DNA of 64,000 nt from Lytechinus variegatus (GCF_018143015.1 NC_054742.1:52957195-53021194); one strand, 5' to 3'. Counted from the stretch's first letter, positions 24,070 to 35,569 are shown. Program-made: numbers and translations. Notes: a model not told the origin generated them from the letters alone.

Positions 24070-24853
24070 CACAGGGGCGGAGCAGATCCAGCCTTCGCCA
24101 GTAGGGGGGGGGGTTCATTCATATGTTTATCCCGATCGGCCACTCGAAGAGGATTTTTGTTTGTTTCATTGAAGGGTAGTCTTCATGGTCACTTCTTAGC
24201 TTTATTCTTATATATCAACATAAATATATAATATCATAATCCTTATTTTATAATGCGAGCGCGAAGCGCGAGCTGAAATTTTTTTGAAATTTTTACCTAA
24301 AGAATGGAAATTGTAACTTAAACATAATATATAACTAAACAATAACTGATGCGGAGCGCGAGTGGAAAATTTTGAGATTTAGACCTACGAACGAGACACT
24401 CTATTCATGTTCTGTCATGAAAATGATGAGTAATTGGAGGCAAGTGCAAAGTGCAGCCAGAAGATGTTTACATACGTTTAATTTTAACTGATCGAAAAGG
24501 TACTTGTTAAGCAGGGGCGGATCCAGCCTTCACCAATAGGGGGCGGATTTTTTTTCAGCCATATTCTCCCCGATCGGCTGTGCGAAGATGATTTTTGGTT
24601 TCTTTGAAGGAGTAGTCCTAATAGTCACTTCTTAGCTTTATTCTTATGAATAAATTTAAATATATAATATCATAATCTTTATCTATATAATGAGAGCGAA
24701 GCGCGAGAAAAATTTTTTGGGGGAAATTTTATATATTTTTTCCTAAAATTTTGAACATTCTGGGCAATGTTTGCTATCCTGAAAAAGATGTGTATGTAAA
24801 TGAATAATTACTACGAACGTGAAGCGCGAGCAGAAATGAACTGATGGAAAAGG
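24070..24853 (+). repeat. Mirror-core repeat array before copy D
   Basis: Two unit groups, each starting with a 'GGGCGGA.CAGATCCAGCCTTC' type edge (near 24073 and 24512) and a G run. An exact core lies near 24255, with variants near 24350 and 24690. Confidence 0.62.
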
Positions 24854-25267
24854 GGTTACACTTCGTAATTCCGAAGGTTCTTCATACCTCGATGCTCGTT
24901 AATCCGAAAAAATAAAAGGGTTCGTTAATCCAAACATTTGTGGCGTTATTCCGAAAACAAAATAAGGTTCGTTGTTCCGAAGGTTCGTTAGTCCGAAAAC
25001 GAAATAAGGTTAGTTAATCATATATTTTTCCTACTAACGAATCTTCGGAATTACGAACCTCATTTCTTTTTCGGATTAACGAACCTTCGGATATACGAAC
25101 CTCACTCCCTTTTCGGACTAACGAACCTTCGGAATTACGAACCTCATTTTGTTTTTGGACTAAAGAACCTTCGGAATTACGATCCTTCGGACATACGAAC
25201 CTTCGGAATAACGAACCTTCGGAATAACCGAACCTTCGGAATAATGAAGCTTCGGAATAACGAATGT
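24854..25267. mobile_element. TTCG-minisatellite inverted-arm element (copy D)
   Basis: Starts GGTTACACTTCGTAATTCCG and ends GGAATAACGAATGTATG. The left half reads GGTTCGTTAATCCGA-type units. The right half reads the inverse, CGGATTAACGAACC type, switching near 25020. It is about 414 bp, lacks the unique arms of copies B and C, and sits between two mirror-core arrays. Confidence 0.68.
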
Positions 25268-25289
25268 ATGTGGAAAAGGTTCCTGTTAA

Positions 25290-26600
25290 AAGATTGCTTG
25301 CAGCTAGCCATGATGAAGACGTTACATATTCTAAAAATCAAAGAATGCGAGCACGAAGCGCGAGCTGAATTTTTTTGACATTTTTGTAATTTAAACAGAT
25401 AGGTATATAACTAAACAATTGATGCGAGCGCAAAGCGCGAGCTGAAAAAAATCGATATTTAGACCTAAGAACGGGACACTCTATTCATGTTTTGTAAATC
25501 ATGAAAAGAATGAGTAATAGGGGATCTTCCTACATTAATAATGCGAGCACAAAGTGCGAGCAGAATTTTTTTGGTATTGTGATCTGAAACGGGATAATGA
25601 TTTAAATAGAGAACAAGTTGATTATCTGAATAAACATGCGCGCGCGTGTTTATTCAGACCTAGAATCTAAGCATTCTACACATGTATCTTTTATCATGAA
25701 AAATCAGAGCGAGTGCGAAGCTTAAACTGTTATGATATTCTAATCTGAAAAAAGAGTCAATTTCAGCTATTTATTTCAAGCACTCTGTAGGAAAATTGTG
25801 AGGTGGATATTGGTCGCATTTAATAAAGAGCAGATATTTTTCATTATTATTTGAATAGGACCGGGACAAACTTAGGACATATGAAAATGATGACTATCTT
25901 CCTATCACTCATGCTAAGCGCGAGATAAAACAAAAGGGACAATTTAATCATTAAATTAATATCTTTATTTATTAATGCCTATAATGAGGGCGAGAAATCT
26001 GATGATATTATGGCCTGAAAACTCGACATTTCAAGCACTTTTGTTACTATTAATAGAATGCATCAGTGAATTTTTTTTACCATTAATGCGAGCGCAAAAT
26101 AATAGGTATTTAATAAATCGAAATTTGAGAGCGCTCAGCGCGAGCAGAAAATTTCAATATTAAGACCATAAAGCTGTCATTTTAACAGAGCACCTTTTAA
26201 AAATAAGTTTGTAAATCACCCAAAATAATGAAAGTTCGATTTCCGAGGTGAAATGTGTAATGTATATTGACTTCCAAACTTGATATTTAAGATCCATATT
26301 AAACAATCACCTAACAAGCTATGCGAGCGCGAAGCGCGACCGAAAATTTTATATAGTGACATGAAGGATTCTTTTTAGTCTTCCCCTTATCTTATTTTAT
26401 TCACTCTGGAATATTTGACAAGCAAAAAAAGTTTTCACCCGAAACGTAAGGTCATTTAGTCCATTGTTTCGAATGTGAATGATGCATTTTTCCATCATAA
26501 AAGACCAAAAATAGAAGGGGGACATTTGATATTGTGTCCCCCTACTATTTTTGGTAGGGGGACAAGTCCCCCCTGTCTCCTGGAATTTCCGCCCATGTGG
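25290..26600 (+). repeat. Mirror-core repeat array after copy D
   Basis: Cores lie near 25348, 25422, 25542 and 26320 (the last GCGAGCGCGAAGCGCGACC), with increasingly decayed units between. Ends at a G/C-run pair near 26515-26575 followed by TGTCTCCTGGAATTTCC. It contains the 34-bp palindrome at 25625-25658. Confidence 0.62.
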
Positions 26601-26839
26601 TCAACGTAACTGTTCGCGGGGCGCAAACTGATTTCTTCTTTAATCCCATATCTTAATATCAATTATTCCATTCTTGATGCTCAAAATTGCATATTGTCAA
26701 CAACATAAAAGATAAAGAATTTGAATTAATCATATGAATATTCGTGTTGTTATTAAAAGGCAATTCCTAATAATAGTAACATAATGCTGTCTTCAAAAAT
26801 TAAGCGGGGCCAGATATGGCGTATCCAGCAAAGTTTATA

Positions 26840-27080
26840 CAAAGATGCGAGCGGGCAAAAATATCGAATTTTTTATTACAAAAAAAAAATCCGATTTCGT
26901 GACAGATTGTGACATGATATTAAGAAAATATATATCATAATTTATTTCACCCTTCTCACTTTATTTATCTTTCTTTGCGAGCGGGCAAAAATTTTGACAT
27001 TTTTTGTCACAAAAAATCCGATTTCGTGACAGATTTTGAAATGGCAAAAAATATATCATAATTTATTTCACCCTTCTCTC
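26840..27080 (+). repeat. Tandem duplication with GCGAGCGGGC cores
   Basis: Two units of about 135 bp share TGCGAGCGGGCAAAAAT, ATCCGATTTCGTGACAGA and ATATATCATAATTTATTTCA (near 26845 and 26977). It is a sequence variant of the mirror-core family whose core has lost the mirror half. Confidence 0.6.
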
Positions 27081-27258
27081 TTTCTTTGTCTTTCCTTTAC
27101 TGTTTTTTTACTTGGTCGTGAAAAATTGTGTTAGCAAGCTCCCAAAGCCCCTCCCCCATCTGTCCGACACTGCTTGATAAGAAAACGGCTAGCTACAGCC
27201 GAGTTACTCAGTTGGAATACAGTGGCTAAAACCTTCAGGTGTGTCAACCCCCTTTAGT

Positions 27259-28665
27259 TCAATAACATGAATCATTAAACCAAATTTGACGGAGAATGAG
27301 TTTACAACACGCACGTGTGAAATTGGTCTGATCCGGGAAGAAGTTCAAGAGTTTCTCATATTTTTTAACATGAAGGTATTTCGCGTACGTTGCACTTATT
27401 TTGTCATCGTAATATGGAAAAAGACACATCAATTTTCTTAATGGAACTTGGATTTTCATCAAGTAAGCATATAGGCTAATGCCAAAGTATATATTCTTGA
27501 CAAACTTATGAAAACAAATTACTGTCAGAGAAAGAGCACGTAGAACTATTTTCATATGTTTTTGTTGCTGTAATTGATATTTAACAAATAAATGCAACCA
27601 ACATTCGGGTTAAATGTTTATGGTTTACAATAACCAACATGACTTTATGCATACATACATGACTTTATGCATATAGAAAATGCTCTTTAAGTAAATGGAA
27701 ATTGTTATATATCAAACGTTGGTAGGTTCATGTATTAACTTTAATAAAAATGATTAAGAACGTCTGATAATGCTCAATTATGGCCCACATTTTTTTCTTA
27801 TGTAGGCCATTTCTCATCTAAAACCAGATCTCAAATCTGTCAATAAACCCCTATTGTGGTATTATATTTAGGCCCATATCTATGGATACACTTTCTCAAC
27901 TCATCATCACACTAGCGTACCTACGGGGGGCAGTGGTAGGGGTGGGGGCAGTCTGCCCCCCCCCTGACGAGCCACAACACATGCAAAGGACGTATCCCTG
28001 CCCCCTGACGAGCTTGAAAGACCGTTTTTGCCCCCCCCCCCTGACGAGCTTGAAGACCTTTATTGCCCCCCGTGACGAGCTTGAAGACCTTCTTTTTTTT
28101 ACTTGTCCATTTTTTCTGGTACGAAATCCTTTATTTGTGATTGAAGACTTTTTTTTTTGCTTGTCAAATTTTTTGGCGGATGTTTTTGCCCCCCCCCCCG
28201 TTGAAAATCCTAGGTACGCCACTGCATCATCACTACTTTCATACTCATAAAAGTGTGCTGGGCAACGAGCTGGCCCCCTCAAATTTGCACAAAAATCCTT
28301 ATTTCTTATTTTTAAAACCAGAAATTGCCCACTCTTCCAGGGAGTCAATGAAAATGATATACTGTCTGTATGATAATTATTACAGTGTAATCATATTGCT
28401 GCACCACCAATTTACCCTCACCACTCTACCTCGTTTGGAGATTAAATCTTCCAAATATTGTTTAGGCACTGGTGATAATATCAACAGCAAGACACTACCA
28501 GCCCTCAGCCCCTCCAAACGCCCCTCCTACGGTATCCCACAGCGAGAATATGACTCGCTTAGAAACCTTGAACTCACCACCGTCGGTCGTCTCATTGCTA
28601 TCATCAGCCGAACATTGAGACATAAGAGGTAAAGATGACAGCATGACGAAAGGAAAAAAAAACAT
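27259..28665 (-). CDS. Tentative two-exon secreted peptide gene (minus strand)
   Basis: Exon 28578-28665 reads MFFFPFVMLSSLPLMSQCSA then DDSNETTDG, signal-peptide-like, ending at a GTGAGT donor in phase 1. A phase-1 acceptor (CTTTCTCTGACAG) precedes an open frame at 27259-27521 that ends in a stop and carries five cysteines. The join would give 116 residues. I recognise no family. Phase agreement alone can occur by chance, and the plus strand over the first exon is also open with a coding-like third-base pattern, so this model competes with the plus-strand one. Treat it as a hypothesis. Confidence 0.2.
27905..28230. repeat. G/C-run repeat with CTGACGAGCTTGAAGACC units
   Basis: Begins ACTAGCGTACCTACGGGGGG and ends CTAGGTACGCCACTGC, an inverted pair. 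The middle has four spaced CCTGACGAGC-type units, most followed by TTGAAGACC, and C runs. The long frames on both strands are repeat translations and are not called. Confidence 0.65.
28466..28632 (+). CDS. Orphan coding-like segment (plus strand)
   Basis: After a weak acceptor TATTGTTTAG, the plus frame reads GTGDNINSKTLPALSPSKRP, then SYGIPQREYDSLRNLELTTV, then GRLIAIISRTLRHKR and a stop at 28630-28632. A GTAAAG donor-like site overlaps the end. Third codon positions are strongly C/T biased, unlike the AT-rich flanks, which suggests selection on coding. Dibasic sites (KR) flank a stretch of about 36 residues with an amphipathic-looking end, so a peptide precursor is conceivable. I recognise no family. 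The minus strand is also open here, so strand is uncertain. Confidence 0.25.
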
Positions 28666-30850
28666 GTAAGGTGCACTCCTAAACGAGTCGCCCATTTCGG
28701 ATTAGGGCTATAGATTTATATATTTATACTATACTAGCGTAATGAGCCTAAAATTTTGAGGGGCCATGCAGGATTGACGTATGTGGAAATCTTCTACAAA
28801 GCTCTGAGGGAGCGAAGCAAGCGAGAAAATCTTCTTACCTTTGAAATATAAAATAAAATTTTATGATGTATTTTGATATAATATTCAGGAAGAGTTATCA
28901 TGTTTAACCCTTTTCCTCTCGTTTTATTTCTCTTTTTATCTTCTGTTTCTTTTCCATGGTCATGAAACTTTGGGAGCATGGCCCCCACGACCCCCATCGG
29001 TTATAGGCCTACATGTCACAATTCACTTCAAAATCATATATATGATATTAAGATGTAACCTTGCCATTGGCATCTATCATGCCTTACCGCAGCTGGTCAA
29101 GTATTACTACCTGTTGTTATCTAAGTTGTTTGTGATTTTTAGTTGAATTGGCAATATTCTTGTCAATATAGAAATGAAGATTTAATCGTACCTACATGTA
29201 TTATACGAGGCCAAGAGAATATCTAATAAAGATTTTTGTCACTGATTTTAACCGAAAACTGTTGAACACTTGTGAAATTGCATCTCGTTGGCTGTTCGCA
29301 GGAAAATCTCTGAAATTATAATAAAATGTTGCAGCGTGCGTGGGATATAAAACAAGCAAAAACAAAAAATGGAATTCAAAATGGAATAAATAAATGAAAA
29401 AAACAACAAGTGAAGTTCATCATTAGCATCAATTTTATGACTCTGAATAGTTACAGACATCATTTCAAGTTTTATACTATGAATTGTGATGCACATGTGG
29501 GCTTCATGTAAGTAATATTAGATAAGCTCCACTTTGAAAAAAAGTCAATATTTTTCAGAATGTTCATTTAAAACTTATCCATTGTATCAGAATGAGTTAT
29601 AAATACTCACACTCTATATGGAATAAATGTTTTACCTTCTTTTAGCAGTAATACGATTGAAGTGAAATATTTCGTTTTTCTGAATTAATAGTAGTCTGTC
29701 AAAATTAATTGTTGTGGAATAACCTTTAGCTGATATCTTTAGCTGATAATTCCAGCATCGGAGCATGTGTATATTAGGACTACAAAAAATTTGAGGGAAA
29801 TCATTTTTTTTTTAGGGGGGGGGGGGTTATTGATGATACCAACGTATCTAGATAATGATATGCCTAATAATACTGCGTGACTTTAAAACAAATTTTTGCC
29901 TTTGAATAAACTACGAATTTAGTTGATTCAAAGTATATCGTATGTAGTATTATTTATGAAGAAGTTTTCAGCAGGGATGGGGTCATGGACGCCGTGGTTG
30001 TAACAAACTTTCTTTCTTCCTTCCTTCTTTTACCTCCATGTTACAACAAAATCCAATCGTAGACATCCGATTTCGGTGTTAAAGGTGTTTACTGTAGACT
30101 CTTATAATAGTAATTCACCGACTGCAACCCGAACATCAATTTCAATGAGATGACTTTTATCCCTATATCAGGAACTTTGAGGTACTACACACAGTCTTCT
30201 TAGTATCCCTTCAATCTGATTGGACAACATATGCGCATGCTCAGAGCGCAAACTCGGATACTCTGAGGTACCCGAGGATTTGGGGTTCAACCTTTTCCAA
30301 AAACGTTCATAAATCCGTTGGTTTCAGCATGGTTTCAGGAGCGCGTCTTTCATAAGATACAATTTTCCTGTCCATTTTGTTCCAATGCGGACCACAAAGA
30401 TGGAAAAATAACGACAAGGAATAAATATTTGTATCACATCATCTGTCTTTTGGGATGATAATTTGTTTTTATTTTGTAAAGATAATATTCCAAGGTAAGA
30501 AAATTATCACTTTCTCTCTTCTAACGTTTCACTCATTTCGTTTTATACATTTGTCTTATATTATGTTAGTAATGGGTGTCGTTTCAATCATTTTCTGTAC
30601 CCGAAGCATCACACCAAATTCATTTGAATAAGATAAGAGGTTATACTAAAACACGCAAAACAGTAAAATATTATTAAAATTGAGTGTATTTTTTAATGGC
30701 ATCCATTTTGCATAGTTTTACCAATAGGAATATCGTGCTTGGTAAGATAATGTTGTCAAGTACAATTATTTCCTTTTGGTTTTCCAAGAAATGAAGACAG
30801 CAATTTAGTCCCTGAATCTGAACAAACGATTTATTTTCAATTTTTCGTCA
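28666..30850. other. Intergenic, no gene recognised
   Basis: 28745-28990 has GGGAGCGAAGCAAGCGAG and GGCCCCCACGACCCCC, a distant relative of the mirror-core family. A T-run/G-run junction lies near 29805-29826. Otherwise AT-rich with nothing recognised. Confidence 0.35.
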
Positions 30851-30854
30851 GCTC

Positions 30855-31421
30855 TGAAGGTTCATTTGCTCAGATAAAACCGAAATAAAGCGTTTTCTCG
30901 ATCCGGGCGCCTATTCTTAAATCAATACATGCTTTTGCCACAACACACATATGTATCATCGTTCGTTATTTTATCATTGCATAATATCTTGTTATCTTGC
31001 AAGGACAACACCGTTCTTGTTACAAAAATGAATTAATTTCATTTTCGGAAATACGAACCTTATTTACTTTTCGGATTAACGAACCTTATTTCGTTTTTGG
31101 TCTAATGAACCTTCGGAATTACGAACCTCATTTCGTTTTCGGATTAACGAACCTTCGAAATTACGAACCTCATTTCGTTTTCGGATTAACGAACCTTCGA
31201 AAATACGAACCTCATTTCGTTTTCGGATTATCGAACCTTCGGAACAACGAACCTTATTTCGTTTTCGGAATTACGCCACAAATGTTCGGATTAACGAACC
31301 CTTTTTCGTTTTCGGATTAACGAACATCGAGGTACAGGCAATTTACGTGCTTCGGAATTACGACCCTTCGGAATTACGACCCTTCGGAATTACGAACCTA
31401 CGGAAGTACGAAGTGTAACCT
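30855..31421 (+). mobile_element. Right half of a composite inverted-arm element (copy E)
   Basis: Carries the unique arm (TTTGCTCAGATAAAACC, GGGCGCCTATTCTTAAATC, GCAAGGACAACACCGTTC) followed by CGGATTAACGAACC minisatellite units. It ends GAAGTACGAAGTGTAACC, matching the right arms of copies B and C. The left arm is absent. A mirror-core array starts about 10 bp later. The apparent protein of repeated FVFGLTNLRNYEPH units is a minisatellite translation and not a gene. Confidence 0.68.
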
Positions 31422-31429
31422 AGTCATTA

Positions 31430-32185
31430 GATGCGAGTGCCAAGCGCTTGTTGATTTTGTTAGAATTACATCTAAACACATGAAGCACTTGTAGTCTTTG
31501 TATACGTATCTCACTTATCAAATAATGCGAGCGGGCTTAAATTGACCACCGATTTAGGAAATTCAGACCTGTAGAGGGGCATTATAAGGCTTGTTTGTAG
31601 GAATTCACCAAGACTACATATTTCACTAACCAAATGATGCGAGCGCGAGCTGAAAATTTTGTATAGTTAGATCAGTAAGAGGGACATTTTAAGGACTGAA
31701 TTTAGGAATTCATGAAGAGCAGACATATCACACTAATCCACTAATGCGAATGTAAGCACTGACAGGCAATATGTCATATAAAGACCTTAAAATGGGGCAA
31801 TCATGTTAATTAGTCATAAAAATAAGCATATGTCACTACATAAAACAATAATAGCATGAAGTGCGAGGAAATATATTAGGTGTATATTGACTTGAAAACG
31901 GGAGATTTTAGTACAACAGGATTATATATCTCGTTAAACAAACAATGCGAGCATCAGAAACAATAAAAACATAGGCCCTGAGCAAATAATGTTTCATAAA
32001 GTTATGAAAAAATGTTTCTTATGTTTAGTATAACATTACATAATTATAACTATAATGAACAATAATTTATTCTTTCCCACTACGTTTCTTTTCCTTTCTC
32101 CCTCTTTTTCTCTTTTTCCCGGGGGGAGTGGGGGGCAAGCCGATCGGGGGGGGGGGGCACGTGCCCCGTAGTTACGCCACTGCAT
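31430..32185 (+). repeat. Mirror-core repeat array, after copy E
   Basis: Starts inside a unit (GCGAGTGCCAAGCGCTTG, a motif also in copy 1 near 1577) and runs in parallel with 1560-2330 of copy 1, including the decayed units TGCGAATGTAAGC and AATGCGAGCATCAGAAAC. It ends with G runs and CCCCGTAGTTACGCCACTGC. Copy 1 and this copy therefore share the same unit order. Confidence 0.7.
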
Positions 32186-32439
32186 ATAGATACACATTTA
32201 CAGTCTCATTTCCACGAAATAATCTTCTATCGTAATTTATAGTGCGGTATGGTGTGTAATCCCGTAGGATTGATTGATTTTTTGGTTGTTTTGGCTTCGA
32301 TAGGGTCCCTTTAGACCAAAAATTATGGGGTTCAAATTTTCAGACCCCTCCTTCCCTTCGTGGGGTCCTTTTTGGCGTCATATTGGCCTGTAAAAAGCCC
32401 AATAGGATAATCCATTGTTTTCAACCTTATTTCATTATT

Positions 32440-32665
32440 ATAGCTCTGTCCATTTACAAATATCACAGTAATCTTTATAGAAATAATTATATTTTTAACA
32501 GTATGTATAACACATAAAGATAGACTATTACAGTCTTTTACAGTCTCATTTGAAATGAAGTAATCTGCTATCATTAAATATATATCTGTCCATTTACAAA
32601 TTAATGTCAAAATAATCTCTTTAGAAATAATGACATATTTAAGAGGATGTATAAATCAAAAGTGC
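32440..32665. repeat. Tandem duplication, unit about 130 bp
   Basis: CTGTCCATTTACAAAT and AGAAATAAT with ATGTATAA recur at 32448-32515 and 32585-32655. No coding function apparent. Confidence 0.5.
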
Positions 32666-33029
32666 TCATTGCTTACCCTAAACCCCTATGAGAAGCAAGG
32701 TGATGAGTTCCAATTGTAGCCTGATATCACCGTTTACGTCCATAATGAACTAACGAAATACTCGTCATTGTTCAGACCCTTACACTAAGCAAGATCCTGG
32801 ATCTCGCCCCCTGCCACTCTTTTTCTCTCCCAACTTGTACTCTTTTAGCTTTTCTTCCTCTCTCTCTCTTCTAAATTTCACTTTTTATTATTTTTTTTTC
32901 TTTATATTCTCTCCCTTTTTCTTTATTTCAGTTTTCCCTTTTCCCTTCTGTGTCTTTCTTCCCTTTCTCTCCCTGTCTATCATTTCCTCTTTCTTTTTTG
33001 CGTAAGCCCCATTGGCTTCCCTGTAGGGG

Positions 33030-33608
33030 GTGATTGATTGATTGATTGATTGTTTTATTTCCATGCAACAATTGAACATAAAATAAAACGAATTAACAAT
33101 ATTTAAATATCAGAACAATCATTACATGGGAGGGGACAGTCATAAGCACAGAGGCTTGAAAAGGACACCCCTCAAGAAATGACTATACGGCCCTGAATGC
33201 GTCTTTTTTTTTAAATAAAAATAAAATAACATTTACATTCTCCATATACGCAGCAGGGCCAAAATGAAAAACATCAAGCATGCCACAAAGACATAAAAAT
33301 AAATAATATTACATAATTATAATGATGATATGTCAGCCGTGTATCGAAAGATAGTAATTTATTTATTTTTTGTAAGTATTAAACAAAAAAAAACAATGAC
33401 TTAGATCGAATAGCTGTTAATAATAAAATGTTTGAAATCGAACTTAAATTTATTCAATGTAGAAGCGTATATAAACGTATTGTTATGGGTATTCCAGGTA
33501 TCAGGACCAGTATGTCTTATTGACCTATGAGCTAAAGCGGTTATTGGGTTTAATAAATGAACATTTGTTGAAGTTCTCGTAGGATAATTATGAATGAAAG
33601 AATTTCAT
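33030..33608 (-). mobile_element. 5'-truncated LINE, 3' end, minus strand
   Basis: On the minus strand, 33606-33401 translates as HNYPTRTSTNVHLLNPITAL, then AHRSIRHTGPDTWNTHNN, ending LNKFKFDFKHFIINSYSI and a stop. This matches the carboxy-terminal end of LINE reverse-transcriptase proteins (IR..GP..WN, then LNxFKxxxKxxLLxxY). A 3' untranslated region of about 370 bp follows, ending in a CAAT repeat (33030-33052). The rest of the element is missing, as is usual for 5'-truncated insertions. The clade is undecided; the simple-repeat tail would suit a CR1 or L2 relative. Confidence 0.7.
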
Positions 33609-33619
33609 GGCATGGCTCA

Positions 33620-35029
33620 AAGCCCCCCCCCCCCGTGCCGATACACGAACGAAACCTACCCTTAGACGCATTTAGACGTATTTTGCTTTTACACTTTGCG
33701 TGGTTTCCAAACTGTTGTTTCTTCTAAAACTTTGGATATTGGCAGTATAAATTATCTTTATTGCGGCAAATCAATCCATCTAAGCTGAACTCGCTCCTCC
33801 ACAAGTACTGAAATTCTGTTCAGTTCGATCATTCATTTAGCAATATCTCTTGAGTTTTTAAATGCAAATCCACGACAAAGGGCTATGAACAAGATTTCGA
33901 GCAATTCTTATTATTACAAACAAGCTGTTCATTCACATTAATATTTCAATTTATTTATCATACAGGCGCAAAGTTTGCTACCGTAATAAAAGCAAAACGG
34001 TATATATGATGTTCAGTTTGTTTTATTACACATATACCACTGAATTTTAAGGGGGCTGCATACTTAAAAATTTCAAAATTTTCAAGACATGAAAAATCAT
34101 ATCTTACTTTGCGAGCGAGCGAATCATGCGAGAAAGGTTTATACTGACCTTATTTGGTCACCAATCTATACAATCAATACTTACGCGAAAACGGGAGCGT
34201 TATATTCTGCCTAGACGTATACAAGGAATTTCACGCGTAAATTACCATCATTGATAAACCAAAAAAAAATACGAAATCAAAATGATTGTTTCTAAAATCG
34301 ACGACAGGCTTCCCCCGGTCTCAACAGACCATCCCCCAAAACCCGTTCTGGTTAGGATTACATACGATAAAAAAATCATTTCTCAAAACACATCTGTACT
34401 ATATAAATTACTATTCAATTACTACTAAATTACATCTAGGGCTGCTGATATGTATAATGACTCCTGAGATAAATGTACGTCTTTAATCGGCTGATGTTTA
34501 TGATAGTATAAAAACAACAACGAGATCCACTTAATACTAGCATATTTTCTTTGGTGATTTGGTTAGCTAAGAAAGATGACAGAAAAGAAAACTCACATCA
34601 CAAATTGTACAAAATGATGAATCGAAAAGCCAGTGGAAACCATGTTTGACTTCACGTTCAGCCCAAGGGATGCCAATTTTGTAATTACCCAGAATGAAGG
34701 ATTTATAAAGCTCTATGCGGTAATACTGCACAGCGGCTAGAGTTTAAGAAAACTAGGACATACTGCAAGTTTACAAGGGCGTCAACAGCTTCTGAAAAGT
34801 GTGGGGGCATTAAACGTGGGGGAATTTCGGTTATTTTTTTTTCTACCGAAAATAGGCCTGTTAATGCATTATGAAGCAATGCCAACAAATGCCATCAGTG
34901 GCGACTGAACATTTATATTTGAGAATTTCTTTCTCAGAGCACACATGCAAAACTAGAATTTTGAAGTGTTTCTCTTTTTTTTTGGGGGGGGGTTGCAATA
35001 GGTATGATCCCCCAAATGAATAAATATGC
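33620..35029. other. Intergenic, no gene recognised
   Basis: C run at 33626-33637. Near 34090-34140 there is GCGAGCGAGCGAATCATGCG, a distant relative of the mirror core. A T-run/G-run junction lies near 34977-34993. No supported gene. Confidence 0.35.
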
Positions 35030-35037
35030 CCATCTAC

Positions 35038-35556
35038 CAGGGTTGGGCTCAATTATAAGGTAGTTGATCAATTTCGTAATTAATTCCATTTTTTGTTTTA
35101 ATAGTGAAGTTTTGAAAGAGAAATTAATTGTAATTGCAATTGGAAAAAATGTAATTGACTTCAATACTGTCAATAAATTTTAATTACATTTAATCACTTT
35201 ACAATAAACTTACTTTATTTATGATTTATTTTCATGACCTTTTTCATGTCAACTGCTTCAGCATCAAAGAAAGTAACAGAGTAGCAGAATCCGTGCTATT
35301 TAACCTAAACCATCATCTTGTCATTTTTTATTTGCAACTCAGAATTATGTTGAAGATGGTGGTATATTTACAGAATAAATTTGGTTTCATTAATTACTTT
35401 TTTAAAGAAATTAATTGAATTATTTTTAATTCTAATTGACAAAAGTAATTGGTAATTGTAATTGAAATAAGAGTTATTTAATTGAAAAGTAATTGCAACT
35501 GAAAATTTCTTCAATAACGTAATTGTAATTTAAGAGAGTAATTGAGACTAACCCTG
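35038..35556. mobile_element. hAT-like non-autonomous element rich in AATTG
   Basis: Begins CAGGGTTGGGCTCAATTA and ends TAATTGAGACTAACCCTG, an imperfect terminal inverted repeat. The flanking 8 bp agree at six positions (CCATCTAC before, CCACCCAC after), as expected for a decayed hAT target-site duplication. The interior is mostly variations of TAATTGTAATTG in both orientations and encodes no transposase. Confidence 0.6.
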
Positions 35557-35569
35557 CCACCCACCTCCA

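Noticed and set aside
27882-28348. Long overlapping frames on both strands (122 and 150 residues)
   Set aside because: Both are translations of the G/C-run repeat with CTGACGAGC units. Composition is repeat-driven and no family is recognised.
30997-31320. Open frame with repeated FVFGLTNLRNYEPH units, looking like a repeat protein
   Set aside because: It is the translation of the CGGATTAACGAACC minisatellite. The same peptide repeats arise wherever that minisatellite is in frame (also 3914-4207), and there are no splice or start signals.
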